15,523 nt of DNA from Mailhella massiliensis (GCF_020741395.1 NZ_DYZA01000081.1:1-15523); one strand, 5' to 3'; shown: positions 6,316 through 13,399, numbered from the stretch's first letter. The notes: generated by a model not told the origin, from the letters alone. Program-made: numbers and translations.

Positions 6316-8235
6316 CTACACTTCCGGGTAGGAGAGCACGTCGATGGTGGAGCCGACAAGCCTGCCCAGCGGAACATGCTCCTCCTTCCCTCCCATGGAG
6401 TTGCGCAGGATGAGGCCGCCCGCTTCCGTGCCCACCACGGCCATGTAGTGTCTGTCCATGTACAGGATCACCATGTAGCCATTGTTCAGGTGGCGGGAGA
6501 CGGTCTCCAGATCCCCCGGCCCTGAAAGCGTCCCCTGAAACTTCTCTTCCCCGTCCTCGATCCGGTAGGGGACGGCGTCCATGCCGAAAAGCTGCGCAAA
6601 CTCGCCCGCCAGGCCCATCCTGCCGTAGCTCCAGGCATTGTCGCGCGTACTGTAGGCATCCGCCATGGAGAGCTCCAGGCTGGCGAAGTCGCCCGGCTTG
6701 ACCGTGGCCTGCCCCGTCGCACGCATGCCCAGGTCCAGGAGCCCGTCGGGAGTGATGCAGGTTCTCAATATGGCCCGGCCCTTTTCCGTGGTCAGCATGC
6801 TGTTGACCACGCTCATCATGAAGCAGGTGTTCGGGCCCTGCGTGAGTATGGTCTCCGGCCTTATCAGCTGAGGAGTAAGGGCGTCGGAAGCCTTTGTCTT
6901 CACCCCCGGGGCGGGGTGGAAGCCCGTCCTTACGGCGTCGGGCATGTTCTCGCGGGCCAGTTCCTCCACCGTGTCCGCCACGAGCTGGATCAGCTCTTTC
7001 TTGAGCACGCTCCCGTCCTCGTCCCGTATGTGGGCGAGCAGCTCCGACCGTATCCTCCCGCAGGCCCCGTCCGCAAGCTCCCTGTGCGCGGCTTCATCGA
7101 GCCCCGGGAAGAACCAGTCCGCCACGGATTTCGCCATGGCGTTCATCCGCCCCTCCACGTCCTCGCCCCTCACCTTGTAGGAAGCCTCGGGAGCCTTTTC
7201 CTCCGGCACGGGATGGGCCAGCGCCCAGTCGGGCAGCCTGCCCTCCTTCAGGCCCTGCACATATTCATTCACGCCGCGCTCAAGCTCCTTCTTGTCGGCA
7301 AAAAGCTGCCGCAGGTCGGGCTGCTTCCAGAAATACCCGTTCACCTCCAGGGCGAGCTGCGTCTTCTCCCCCTGGCCCAGATGCGAGAACGCCCTGTGCA
7401 CGGCATTCTGGGCAAAGGGGAGCACCGCCTTGCGGAGCTCGTCCTTCTGCGCGGAAGCCTGCGGCTGCGCGGAAGCCGCCTTTGCGCCGGCCCCCTCCGG
7501 GGCCGGGGAAGCCGCCTTCTGCGCAGAAGGCCGGCCCTCAAGGCCGCGCGCGTATTCCTCCATGGCGCGGCCGAGAGATTCCGCGCCGTCAAAGCGCGCT
7601 TCAAGGTCGGGCATGTTCCGGAAATGATCGTTCACGCTCATGATCATGACCTGCTTCTTCTCATTATCCAGCCCCGGGAAGGCCCGGCCCACGGCGCCTT
7701 CGGCAATGCGGAACGACTCCTTGCGCAGGTCGGCCTTCTGCGCGGAAGGCCGGCCCTCAAGGCCGCGCGCGTATTCCTCCATGGCGCGGCCGAGAGATTC
7801 CGCGCCGTCAAAGCGCGCTTCAAGGTCGGGCATGTTCCGGAAATGATCGTTCACGCTCATGGCCATGAACTGCTTCTTCTCATGATCCAGCCCCGGGAAG
7901 GCCCGGCCCACGGCGCTTTCGGCAAGGCAGTACGACTCCTTGAGGAAGTCGGCCTTCTGCGCGGAAGGCCTCGCGCAGGTACGGGGAATATCCGTGTTCG
8001 CGACATTGGGGAGCCCGCCCTGCCGGAGTATGCGGTCCATGGCCGCGCTGACGGCCGCGTTGCGCGCCTCTATGGCCGCCCTGCCCGAAGAGGAAAGGGA
8101 GCGGAAGATATCCGCTATTTTCTGAAAAAAGTGCCTGACGGCGCCCTGCGTTTCCAGCCTGCCCCGGTTGTCCAGGGCAAAATGGGCGCCTGCGGCCTGC
8201 TGTTGCTGCAACTGTGCGGAAGTATCTATGCGCAT
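6316..8235 (-). CDS. Putative type III secretion effector with C-terminal papain-like cysteine protease domain (paralog 2)
   Basis: This 639-residue protein is a paralog of the product of 3658-5871. Residues 20-72 carry the shared N-terminal segment with RHFFQKI again at 34-40. Two near-identical 73-residue modules (89-161 and 162-234), a diverged third (~262-334) and a fourth (~365-432) precede the C-terminal domain (~443-639). Candidate catalytic residues are Gln466, Cys471 (GPNTCFMMS), His596 (DRHYMAVVG) and Asn612 (LRNSMGG). The Cys-to-His spacing is 125 residues (126 in the paralog) and His-to-Asn is 16 in both. There is no signal peptide or transmembrane segment. The gene starts 19 bases after the chaperone stop codon with GGGGAG upstream of ATG, so the two are one transcript. 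That pairing is the classic arrangement of a secreted effector with its dedicated chaperone. Substrate and host target are unknown. Confidence 0.72.
   Translation of the reverse strand: MRIDTSAQLQQQQAAGAHFALDNRGRLETQGAVRHFFQKIADIFRSLSSSGRAAIEARNAAVSAAMDRILRQGGLPNVANTDIPRTCARPSAQKADFLKESYCLAESAVGRAFPGLDHEKKQFMAMSVNDHFRNMPDLEARFDGAESLGRAMEEYARGLEGRPSAQKADLRKESFRIAEGAVGRAFPGLDNEKKQVMIMSVNDHFRNMPDLEARFDGAESLGRAMEEYARGLEGRPSAQKAASPAPEGAGAKAASAQPQASAQKDELRKAVLPFAQNAVHRAFSHLGQGEKTQLALEVNGYFWKQPDLRQLFADKKELERGVNEYVQGLKEGRLPDWALAHPVPEEKAPEASYKVRGEDVEGRMNAMAKSVADWFFPGLDEAAHRELADGACGRIRSELLAHIRDEDGSVLKKELIQLVADTVEELARENMPDAVRTGFHPAPGVKTKASDALTPQLIRPETILTQGPNTCFMMSVVNSMLTTEKGRAILRTCITPDGLLDLGMRATGQATVKPGDFASLELSMADAYSTRDNAWSYGRMGLAGEFAQLFGMDAVPYRIEDGEEKFQGTLSGPGDLETVSRHLNNGYMVILYMDRHYMAVVGTEAGGLILRNSMGGKEEHVPLGRLVGSTIDVLSYPEV
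7534..7971 (-). repeat. 219-bp tandem duplication in paralog 2 (73-residue module twice)
   Basis: Residues 89-161 (forward 7753-7971) and 162-234 (forward 7534-7752) begin RPSAQKAD and end EEYARGLEG. Long DNA stretches are identical at an offset of exactly 219 bases. Differences cluster near the start of each module (FLKESYCLAES against LRKESFRIAEG). This is a recent in-frame tandem duplication; a third RPSAQKA start follows. Confidence 0.93.
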
Positions 8236-8254
8236 GTCCTTTCTCCCCCCGTGG

Positions 8255-8719
8255 TCAGACTCTCAAAAAGTTCATCATAAGCGCGCCGCCGCCGTCCTCT
8301 TCCTGAAGCGGGGCGGGACGCCAGGCGTCGAGGCGCACCATCCAGTCCGCGGCCACGGAAAGCAGATTGTTCACGATGCGCGCAAAGCTTTCCCCGTCCA
8401 GATGGAAGGCGTCCCAGGCAAGCTGGAGCGTCGCGAGCTCCTGCTCCACATCCACCCCCAGGGTGAAGCCCAGGGTGCGGCTGAAAAGGTTGTTCGCCTC
8501 AAGAAGCTTCATGCAGAATTCCTCACGCCCCTCGCCCCTGCGGGGAAGCAGGGCCACGGCCGTGTGGAAGAGAAGCATGCCGGAGGATTCCAGAAATCCC
8601 ACATGCACGCGCACCTCTTCCACGGTAAGGACGGCATGGCAGCCTCCTTCTTCCATTTCGCAGGCGCAGCCCGTGGCGGATGCATACTCAGTTGCCAGTT
8701 CCTCAAGTATTCTGTGCAT
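8255..8719 (-). CDS. CesT-like type III secretion chaperone (class I)
   Basis: This small 154-residue protein has the acidic character and arrangement of class I type III chaperones, which bind the N-terminal region of a partner effector as dimers in the cytoplasm. Visible features are an N-terminal amphipathic helix (MHRILEELATEYASATG), beta-strand-like segments (CACEMEEGGCHAVLTVEEVRVHVGFLE, LLFHTAVALLP), LLEANNLFSRTLGFTLGVDVEQELATLQ, and a C-terminal helix (FARIVNNLLSVAADWMVRL). These follow the CesT/SycE fold order. The ATG at 8719 is selected by AAGGAG five bases upstream. The longer open frame to 8881 would cross the promoter. It is the first gene of the operon, 19 bases before a large putative effector. 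The assignment is by pattern rather than by a specific sequence match, and a YbjN-like fold is an alternative. Confidence 0.72.
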   Translation of the reverse strand: MHRILEELATEYASATGCACEMEEGGCHAVLTVEEVRVHVGFLESSGMLLFHTAVALLPRRGEGREEFCMKLLEANNLFSRTLGFTLGVDVEQELATLQLAWDAFHLDGESFARIVNNLLSVAADWMVRLDAWRPAPLQEEDGGGALMMNFLRV

Positions 8720-8822
8720 GGATGCTCCTTTATGCCGACATCGTGGGCACTTTGGGAAATCATGAAAAGTCATGCAAAAAGCGTGCCGGAAAAGCAGGCA
8801 GCTCCGTATCTTTCTTATATGG

Positions 8823-8851
8823 AGTATAGCGCGGGAAAAAAAAGTGTACAA
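8823..8851 (-). promoter_or_regulatory. Sigma-70-like promoter of the chaperone-effector operon
   Basis: On the minus strand, TTGTAC (8851-8846), a 17-base spacer containing eight T, and TATACT (8828-8823, 5 of 6 consensus) form a good promoter. The predicted leader is about 95 bases, ending in AAGGAG and the chaperone ATG. No operator repeat is obvious inside it. Confidence 0.65.
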
Positions 8852-9075
8852 GGAGCGCCCTGCCGGAAACACGCCGCACAAGGCCCGGGAAAGGCTCCCC
8901 CGCAGGAGGGAAGGAGGGCCCTTCTTGTGCGCGGCGGGTGGAAGGGCACAAAGCGCAAAAGGCCGCCGCAGCGGCGGGCAGGCCTCGCCTTCCGCCGCAA
9001 TGGCGTGTAACTTCTATAAAAAATCCGCCGCATGCACTGTTTCTTCCCGCATTGCGGCAAAATCGGCCCCGGTGT
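8852..9075. other. GC-rich intergenic stretch between divergent promoters
   Basis: This is the middle of the 591-base gap between the chaperone and the AEC permease gene. I see no gene in it. It holds an interrupted inverted repeat, CGCCG-CACAAG (8872-8882) with CTTGTG-cg-CGGCG (8924-8936). Near 8963-8977 there is a compact CCGCCG/CGGCGG hairpin which, on the minus strand, is followed by CCTTTT. Confidence 0.5.
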
Positions 9076-9103
9076 TTGACAATTTCTGAAAACCTATTAG
9101 TCT
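9076..9103 (+). promoter_or_regulatory. Candidate promoter of structured RNA / AEC permease gene
   Basis: A perfect -35 box TTGACA (9076-9081) is followed after 16 bases by a weak -10, TAGTCT (9098-9103). The local sequence is AT-rich compared with its surroundings. The weak -10 would suit an activated promoter. Confidence 0.42.
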
Positions 9104-9116
9104 GGAAAAAATTGTC
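9078..9116. promoter_or_regulatory. Inverted repeat overlapping the promoter (candidate operator)
   Basis: GACAATTT (9078-9085) and AAATTGTC (9109-9116) are perfect 8-bp inverted copies with centres 31 bases apart, about three helical turns. They bracket the -10 region, as expected for a dimeric regulator. No regulator gene is adjacent. Confidence 0.4.
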
Positions 9117-9251
9117 CTTCCCAGGGCGCAGCCTTGTCCCGCAAGGGCGGAAGCGCCTTCCGGCAGCGGTGCATTGTTCCGGCATCGCCTGCCGGCCCCC
9201 TTCGGCGCGTCCGCGCGAAGGCCTCCGGGGCAGGATGCCCGCCGGTTTTTT
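9110..9251 (+). ncRNA. Candidate structured small RNA or leader RNA
   Basis: Between a promoter-like sequence and an intrinsic terminator lie three further strong stems. H1 is AGGGCGC (9123-9129) with GCGCCTT (9153-9159), enclosing CCTTG/CAAGG. H2 is CCGGCAG (9160-9166) with CTGCCGG (9189-9195), continuing inward for six more pairs past a one-base bulge. H3 is CCTTCG (9199-9204) with CGAAGG (9216-9221) plus an inner CGC/GCG. H4 is the terminator. Nearly the whole ~140-base transcript pairs locally and no open frame with a ribosome binding site is present. I do not recognise a known family (not 6S, SRP RNA or tmRNA as far as I can see). It could be a free small RNA, or a riboswitch or attenuator controlling the AEC permease gene 60 bases downstream. 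Confidence 0.5.
9225..9251 (+). terminator. Intrinsic terminator upstream of the AEC permease gene
   Basis: CCGG-GGCA (9225-9232) pairs with TGCC-cg-CCGG (9236-9245) around a GGA loop and is followed by six T (9246-9251). It lies 60 bases before the permease start, so it either ends a small RNA or attenuates the permease transcript. Confidence 0.7.
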
Positions 9252-9310
9252 CTCTCTCCTTGTGCGGTACAGGGCCAGAAGCCGGGCGGTAACTTTTTGC
9301 CCCGTATGCC

Positions 9311-10276
9311 ATGGATCGGCTCCTGCTCACCCTGACCATCATCTTTGTCAGTCTCCTTGCCGGATATGCTGTCCGGCAATGGGTGGGTTCGGGCCGCGCC
9401 CCTCTTTCCGGGCAGGCGCTCTCGCGCATCAGGCTCCTCATACAGAAAATCGCCATGTTCGGGCTCATCCCGGTCTCGGCCATGCTCTCTCTCTGGGGCC
9501 TGCCCTCGCCGGACCCGCGCCTCCTCTCCCTGCCCGCCCTCGGCCTTGCCGCGTGGGTGGCGGGCGGCGCCCTCGCCCTCGCCCTTTCCCGCCTCATGCG
9601 CCTTTCCCCCGCGAAAACGGGCAGCCTCTACTGCTGCGGCACCTTCACCAACATAGGCGCCGTGGGCACGCTCGTGGCCGTCATGTATTTCGGGGAGCAG
9701 GCCATTGCCATGGCCTCGCTCTACCGCCTGTGCGAGGAGATGTTCTACTTCTCCGTGGCCCTTCCCGTGGCGCGGAGCTTCAGCGAAAAGCCGCGCGAAG
9801 GCTCCTCCCGCCGCTTCCGCTTCGACCCTGTGCTCGCGGCCATTGTCTCCGCCCTTGCGCTGGGGCTTGCGCTCAATCTCGGCGGCGTGCCCCGCCCGGA
9901 TTTCTTCGGCCTCCTTTCCACCGCCGCCATGCTCACGGGCACGGTGTGCTTCCTGCTCTCCATAGGCATGGGCCTGCGCCTTTCGCGCATGGCATGCTAC
10001 GCGAAGGAATCGGCGGCCGTCTCGCTCATCAAATTCGTGCTCGTTCCCGTGCTCATTACCTCGCTTGCCATGCTCGCGGGGCTGGGCGGCGTGGAAGGCG
10101 GCGTGCCGCTCAAGGTGGTCGCCATACTTTCCGCCATGCCCGTGGCCATGAACGCGCTCATACCCCCGTCCCTGTTCGACCTCGACCTGGACCTGGCCAA
10201 TGCCTGCTGGGTATTCACCACCCTGGAACTTGTGGTGGTGCTGCCCGTCCTTATTCTCATCCTGCCGCTTTTGTAG
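9311..10276 (+). CDS. AEC-family (auxin efflux carrier-like) permease
   Basis: This 321-residue, very hydrophobic inner-membrane protein has about ten predicted transmembrane segments, as in the AEC/Mem_trans family that exports or exchanges organic acids and related anions. Family-like features are an N-terminal helix MDRLLLTLTIIFVSLLAGYAV, the half-repeat motif CCGTFTNIGAVGTLVA (~112-127), and a C-terminal half with LSAMPVAMNALIPPSLFDLD followed by a final hydrophobic helix ending in ILPLL. The ATG at 9311 is the only start that keeps the first helix, but its ribosome binding site is poor: there is no purine-rich run at normal spacing. This fits with control by the structured leader before it. 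The TRAP genes follow 101 bases downstream on the same strand, so both may serve carboxylate transport. The substrate cannot be read from the sequence. Confidence 0.78.
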   Translation: MDRLLLTLTIIFVSLLAGYAVRQWVGSGRAPLSGQALSRIRLLIQKIAMFGLIPVSAMLSLWGLPSPDPRLLSLPALGLAAWVAGGALALALSRLMRLSPAKTGSLYCCGTFTNIGAVGTLVAVMYFGEQAIAMASLYRLCEEMFYFSVALPVARSFSEKPREGSSRRFRFDPVLAAIVSALALGLALNLGGVPRPDFFGLLSTAAMLTGTVCFLLSIGMGLRLSRMACYAKESAAVSLIKFVLVPVLITSLAMLAGLGGVEGGVPLKVVAILSAMPVAMNALIPPSLFDLDLDLANACWVFTTLELVVVLPVLILILPLL

Positions 10277-10377
10277 GCGGCCTAAACCTGCTTCCGCCGG
10301 ACCCGCGGCGGGAGTAGTCTCTCATGTCGGGTGCAACGTGGCTTCGCGTCACCAAGAATATATCCGAGGAGGAAGTT

Positions 10378-11451
10378 ATGAAGCTTTTCCGTACCGCCCT
10401 CATGGCCGCCGCCTGTGTGGGAATCCTGTCGGCTCCGGCGCTCGCCGCCTACAAGCAGGAATACAAGCTGAGCGTGGTTCCCGCCGCCACCTCCGGCTGG
10501 GGCCTTTCCGCCACCTATTTCGCCGACCTCGTGCGTGAGCGCACGGACGGCCGCATCAACATCAAGGTGTATCCCGGCGCCCAGCTCATGGCCGGCAAGC
10601 AGACCTCCGAGCTTCTGCTCGTGCGCCGCGGCGCCATAGACTTTGCGCTCGCCTCCACCATCAACTGGTCGCCCCAGGTGCAGGAGCTCAACCTCACCGC
10701 CCTGCCCTTCTTCGTGGCCAACAACCCCGACCGCTACAAGGCCATGGACGCCATTGAAGACGGCAAGTCCGGCAAGATGCTCGTGGAAGCCGTGGAAAAG
10801 ACCGGCGTGAAGTTCATAGGCTGGGGCGAGAACGGCTTCCGTGAACTCACCACCAGCAAGGGCCCCATCAACAAGCCCGCCGACATGAAGGGCATGAAGC
10901 TGCGCGTGTGCGGCACCCCCATCTTTGCCGATATCTTCACCGCCCTCGGCGCCAACCCCCAGGCCATCAACTGGTCCGAAGCCGTGACCGGCTTCCAGCA
11001 GGGCATCGTGGACGGCCAGGAAAACCCCACCAACGGCATCAACATCACGCTCCAGATCTGGACCTGGCATAAGTACCACACCGACTGGCACTACATGATC
11101 GACCCGCTTCTGCTCACCGCCAACTCCAAGGTGTGGGACTCCTTCTCCAAGGAAGACCAGGCCATACTCATGGAATGTGCCGCAGAAATGGAAAAGTACA
11201 GCAAGGCCCTCTCCCGCCTCGGCTTCGACGACGGCTCCTCCCTGGAATACCTGAAGAGCATCAACAAGGTGCCCGCCGTGACCGACCCCTTCAAGACCAT
11301 GGAAGAAAAGGGCATGACCATCGTGAAGTTCACCGATGAGCAGGTCGATGAATTCTACGCCGCCACCCAGAGCGTGCGCGACAAGTGGACCAAGGAAATC
11401 GGCGAAGAACTCGTGAAGGCCGCCGAGGCCGACATGAAGGCCGCCCAGTAA
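10378..11451 (+). CDS. dctP: TRAP transporter periplasmic substrate-binding protein
   Basis: This 357-residue DctP-type solute receptor is exported by a Sec signal peptide (residues 1-23, positive MKLFR, hydrophobic core, cleavage likely after APALA). It captures an organic anion in the periplasm for the DctQM membrane unit. Family hallmarks are GWGLSATYFADLVRERTDGRI, VYPGAQLM, IDFALAST, the conserved Arg176 in MKGMKLRVCGTP that normally binds the ligand carboxylate or sulfonate, and VDGQENP (~211-217). The ATG at 10378 is used because AGGAGGAA precedes it and the signal peptide starts there; an upstream in-frame ATG at 10324 would hide it. Three collinear genes give a complete P-Q-M set. A stem-loop directly after the stop codon probably keeps the receptor more abundant than the permease. 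The ligand is unknown. Confidence 0.95.
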   Translation: MKLFRTALMAAACVGILSAPALAAYKQEYKLSVVPAATSGWGLSATYFADLVRERTDGRINIKVYPGAQLMAGKQTSELLLVRRGAIDFALASTINWSPQVQELNLTALPFFVANNPDRYKAMDAIEDGKSGKMLVEAVEKTGVKFIGWGENGFRELTTSKGPINKPADMKGMKLRVCGTPIFADIFTALGANPQAINWSEAVTGFQQGIVDGQENPTNGINITLQIWTWHKYHTDWHYMIDPLLLTANSKVWDSFSKEDQAILMECAAEMEKYSKALSRLGFDDGSSLEYLKSINKVPAVTDPFKTMEEKGMTIVKFTDEQVDEFYAATQSVRDKWTKEIGEELVKAAEADMKAAQ

Positions 11452-11461
11452 CAGTTTTGAA

Positions 11462-11498
11462 CCGGGAGCGGCACAAAGCCGGCCGCTCCCGGCCTTTT
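11462..11498 (+). terminator. Intercistronic hairpin after dctP (partial terminator)
   Basis: An 11-bp perfect stem (11462-11472 with 11482-11492, CCGGGAGCGGC/GCCGCTCCCGG) is followed by CCTTTT. It lies 10 bases after the dctP stop and 28 before dctQ. The short U-tract fits partial termination or 3'-end stabilisation of the dctP message. Confidence 0.65.
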
Positions 11499-11519
11499 CA
11501 GCATCGGGGATTGTCATCT

Positions 11520-11990
11520 ATGTGGAGCTTTCTGAATGCCCGCTTCGAGGAACTGCTCGGGGCACTTCTTCTGGCCGTCATGGCGTGCATCTCGTTCATC
11601 AACGTGATCGTGCGCTACTGCACCAATTTCTCCTTCTCCTCTTCGGAAGAACTGACCGTCAACTTCTTCGTCTGGATCGTTCTTCTGGGCACGGCGCGGG
11701 CCTTCCGCGAGGGAGGCAACTTCAGCATGAACCTGCTGTACGACGCCATGCCGAGGCCCGTGAGGAAGCTCCTTTATGTGTTCAGCATCCTCTGTTCCAT
11801 CGTCTTTTTCGCCGCCCTCTGCTGGCAGGGCAGCGTCGAAGTGATGGATGAAATCGAGCTCAACGTGGTTTCCGAATCCCTGGCCATACCGGTATGGCTC
11901 TACACCATAGCCACGCCCCTTTTCTCCGCCCTCATCATCGTGCGCATCCTCCAGAAGGTCTGGGAAGATTTCCGCGCCAGGAACTACTAG
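11520..11990 (+). CDS. dctQ: TRAP transporter small membrane subunit
   Basis: This 156-residue inner-membrane protein has four transmembrane helices, the standard DctQ plan: LLGALLLAVMACISFINVIVRY (~12-33), the second around NFFVWIVLLGTARAF, the third in the YVFSILCSIVFFAALCW region, and the fourth near VWLYTIATPLFSALIIVRIL. The FSSSEELTVNFFVWIVLLGTA segment resembles the conserved cytoplasmic/second-helix region of the family. The ATG at 11520 gives a normal N-terminus, with GGGGA nine bases upstream; the frame upstream of it is just read-through of the dctP 3' region. It pairs with DctM, encoded 52 bases downstream, to form the sodium- or proton-coupled permease. Confidence 0.93.
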   Translation: MWSFLNARFEELLGALLLAVMACISFINVIVRYCTNFSFSSSEELTVNFFVWIVLLGTARAFREGGNFSMNLLYDAMPRPVRKLLYVFSILCSIVFFAALCWQGSVEVMDEIELNVVSESLAIPVWLYTIATPLFSALIIVRILQKVWEDFRARNY

Positions 11991-12042
11991 GCCGGCCCCG
12001 CAGGGCTCCCTGTAAAAAAGCCTCATTTCACGGAGTTTACGC

Positions 12043-13338
12043 ATGGATATGGAACTTTTCAAAGACCCGGCCTTCTGGCTCCTCATCACCTTCGCCATAC
12101 CGCTCATCTTCCGCGTGCCCATCGCCATTTCCCTCGGCCTCTCCGCCCTGCTCGTGGGCTGGTGGTGGGACATGGGCGTGGACATGCTCTCCTACAACTT
12201 CTTCGCAGGCGTGGCCAAGGTGCCGCTTCTCGCCATTCCCTTCTTCATCCTCGCGGGCTTCATCATGGAGCGCGCAGGCATCGCCGCGCGCATCGTCCTT
12301 CTGGTGGAGACCATCGTGGGCAACATGACCGGCGGCCTCGCCGTGGCCACCGTGGGCGTGGCCACCTTCTGGGGCGCGGTCTCCGGCTCCGGCCCGGCCA
12401 CCGTGGCGGCCCTCGGCCTCATCCTCATCCCCGCCATGGTGAAGAGCGGCTACGACAAGCCCTTTGCCGCGGCCACGGTCTCCGTGACTTCCGGCCTTGC
12501 CATAGTCATCCCGCCGAGCATCGCCTTCATCGTCTACGGCGGTATTGCCGACGTGTCCGTGCCCGCGCTCTTTGCCGCCGGCTTCATCCCCGGCGTGGTG
12601 GTGGCCGCCTTCCTCATGATTTCCGTACTCATCACCTCCCGCAAGAAAGGCTACCGCGGCAATCCCCGCACCATGCCCGTGTCCAAGGCCCTGCGCGAAG
12701 CCTTCTGGGGCGTGATGACCCCCGTCGTCATACTGGGCGGCATCTACGGCGGCGTGTTCACCCCCACCGAAGCCGCAGCCGTGGCCATTTTCTACGGGCT
12801 CTTCGTGGGCGTGTTCATCTACCGCACCATCAACAAGTTCTCCATCCTTGTCGAGGTGCTGGTGGAATCGGTGAAGGCCACCGCCGTCATCATGTTCGTC
12901 GTCACCTGCGCAGGGCTCTACGCCTGGGTGGCCAGCACCGTGGGCCTGGTGGAACGCGGGGCAGCCGTGCTCCTTTCCCTTTCCGACAACCCCATCGTGC
13001 TGCTTCTGCTCATCAACGTCATTCTCTTCATCGCGGGCATGCTTCTGGACGCCATTTCCATCTACTACGTCCTTCTGCCCTTCCTGCTGCCCATCATGGC
13101 GCATTTCAACTGGGATCCCGTGTGGTTCGGCGTGATGATGACCATCAACCTCGCCCTCGGCCAGGTGACGCCTCCCGTGGCCGTGAACCTCTATGTGGGC
13201 GCGAAGATAAGCAACCTCACCATGGAACAGATCACCCCGCCGGTGCTGCCCATGTTCGGGGCCGCCACCATAGCGCTCATCATCATCATGCTCTTCCCGG
13301 ATATCACGCTCTTCCTGCCGCGCCTGCTCGGCATGTAG
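12043..13338 (+). CDS. dctM: TRAP transporter large permease subunit
   Basis: This 431-residue inner-membrane protein forms the ion-coupled transport channel of the TRAP system; length and about 12 hydrophobic segments match DctM. Recognisable family sequence includes FRVPIAISLGLSALL, PLLAIPFFILAGFIMERAGIA, TFWGAVSGSGPATVAALG (the conserved SGSxxAT loop), GLAIVIPPSIAFIVYGGIA, GGVFTPTEAAAVA and LALGQVTPPVAVNLYVG. The ATG at 12043 has GGAG seven bases upstream. It is last in the dctPQM unit and is followed by a strong terminator 27 bases downstream. Nothing is truncated or unusual. Confidence 0.96.
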   Translation: MDMELFKDPAFWLLITFAIPLIFRVPIAISLGLSALLVGWWWDMGVDMLSYNFFAGVAKVPLLAIPFFILAGFIMERAGIAARIVLLVETIVGNMTGGLAVATVGVATFWGAVSGSGPATVAALGLILIPAMVKSGYDKPFAAATVSVTSGLAIVIPPSIAFIVYGGIADVSVPALFAAGFIPGVVVAAFLMISVLITSRKKGYRGNPRTMPVSKALREAFWGVMTPVVILGGIYGGVFTPTEAAAVAIFYGLFVGVFIYRTINKFSILVEVLVESVKATAVIMFVVTCAGLYAWVASTVGLVERGAAVLLSLSDNPIVLLLLINVILFIAGMLLDAISIYYVLLPFLLPIMAHFNWDPVWFGVMMTINLALGQVTPPVAVNLYVGAKISNLTMEQITPPVLPMFGAATIALIIIMLFPDITLFLPRLLGM

Positions 13339-13365
13339 CGGCCTGAACCGGGCCTTCCCGTGACG

Positions 13366-13399
13366 AAAAAGCGCTTCCCGAAAGGGAGGCGCTTTTTTT
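13366..13399. terminator. Strong bidirectional terminator after dctM
   Basis: AAAAA-GCGCTTCCC (13366-13379) pairs with GGGAGGCGC-TTTTTTT around a GAAA tetraloop (9 bp with one G-T pair, extended by A-T pairs). The seven T run ends at 13399. It closes the TRAP operon. The A-run makes it active in the minus direction too. Confidence 0.9.

Noticed and set aside
6916..8280. 454-codon open frame on the plus strand opposite effector paralog 2
   Set aside because: It is an antisense shadow; its repeats are only the mirror of the 219-bp duplication, and it has no recognisable domain.
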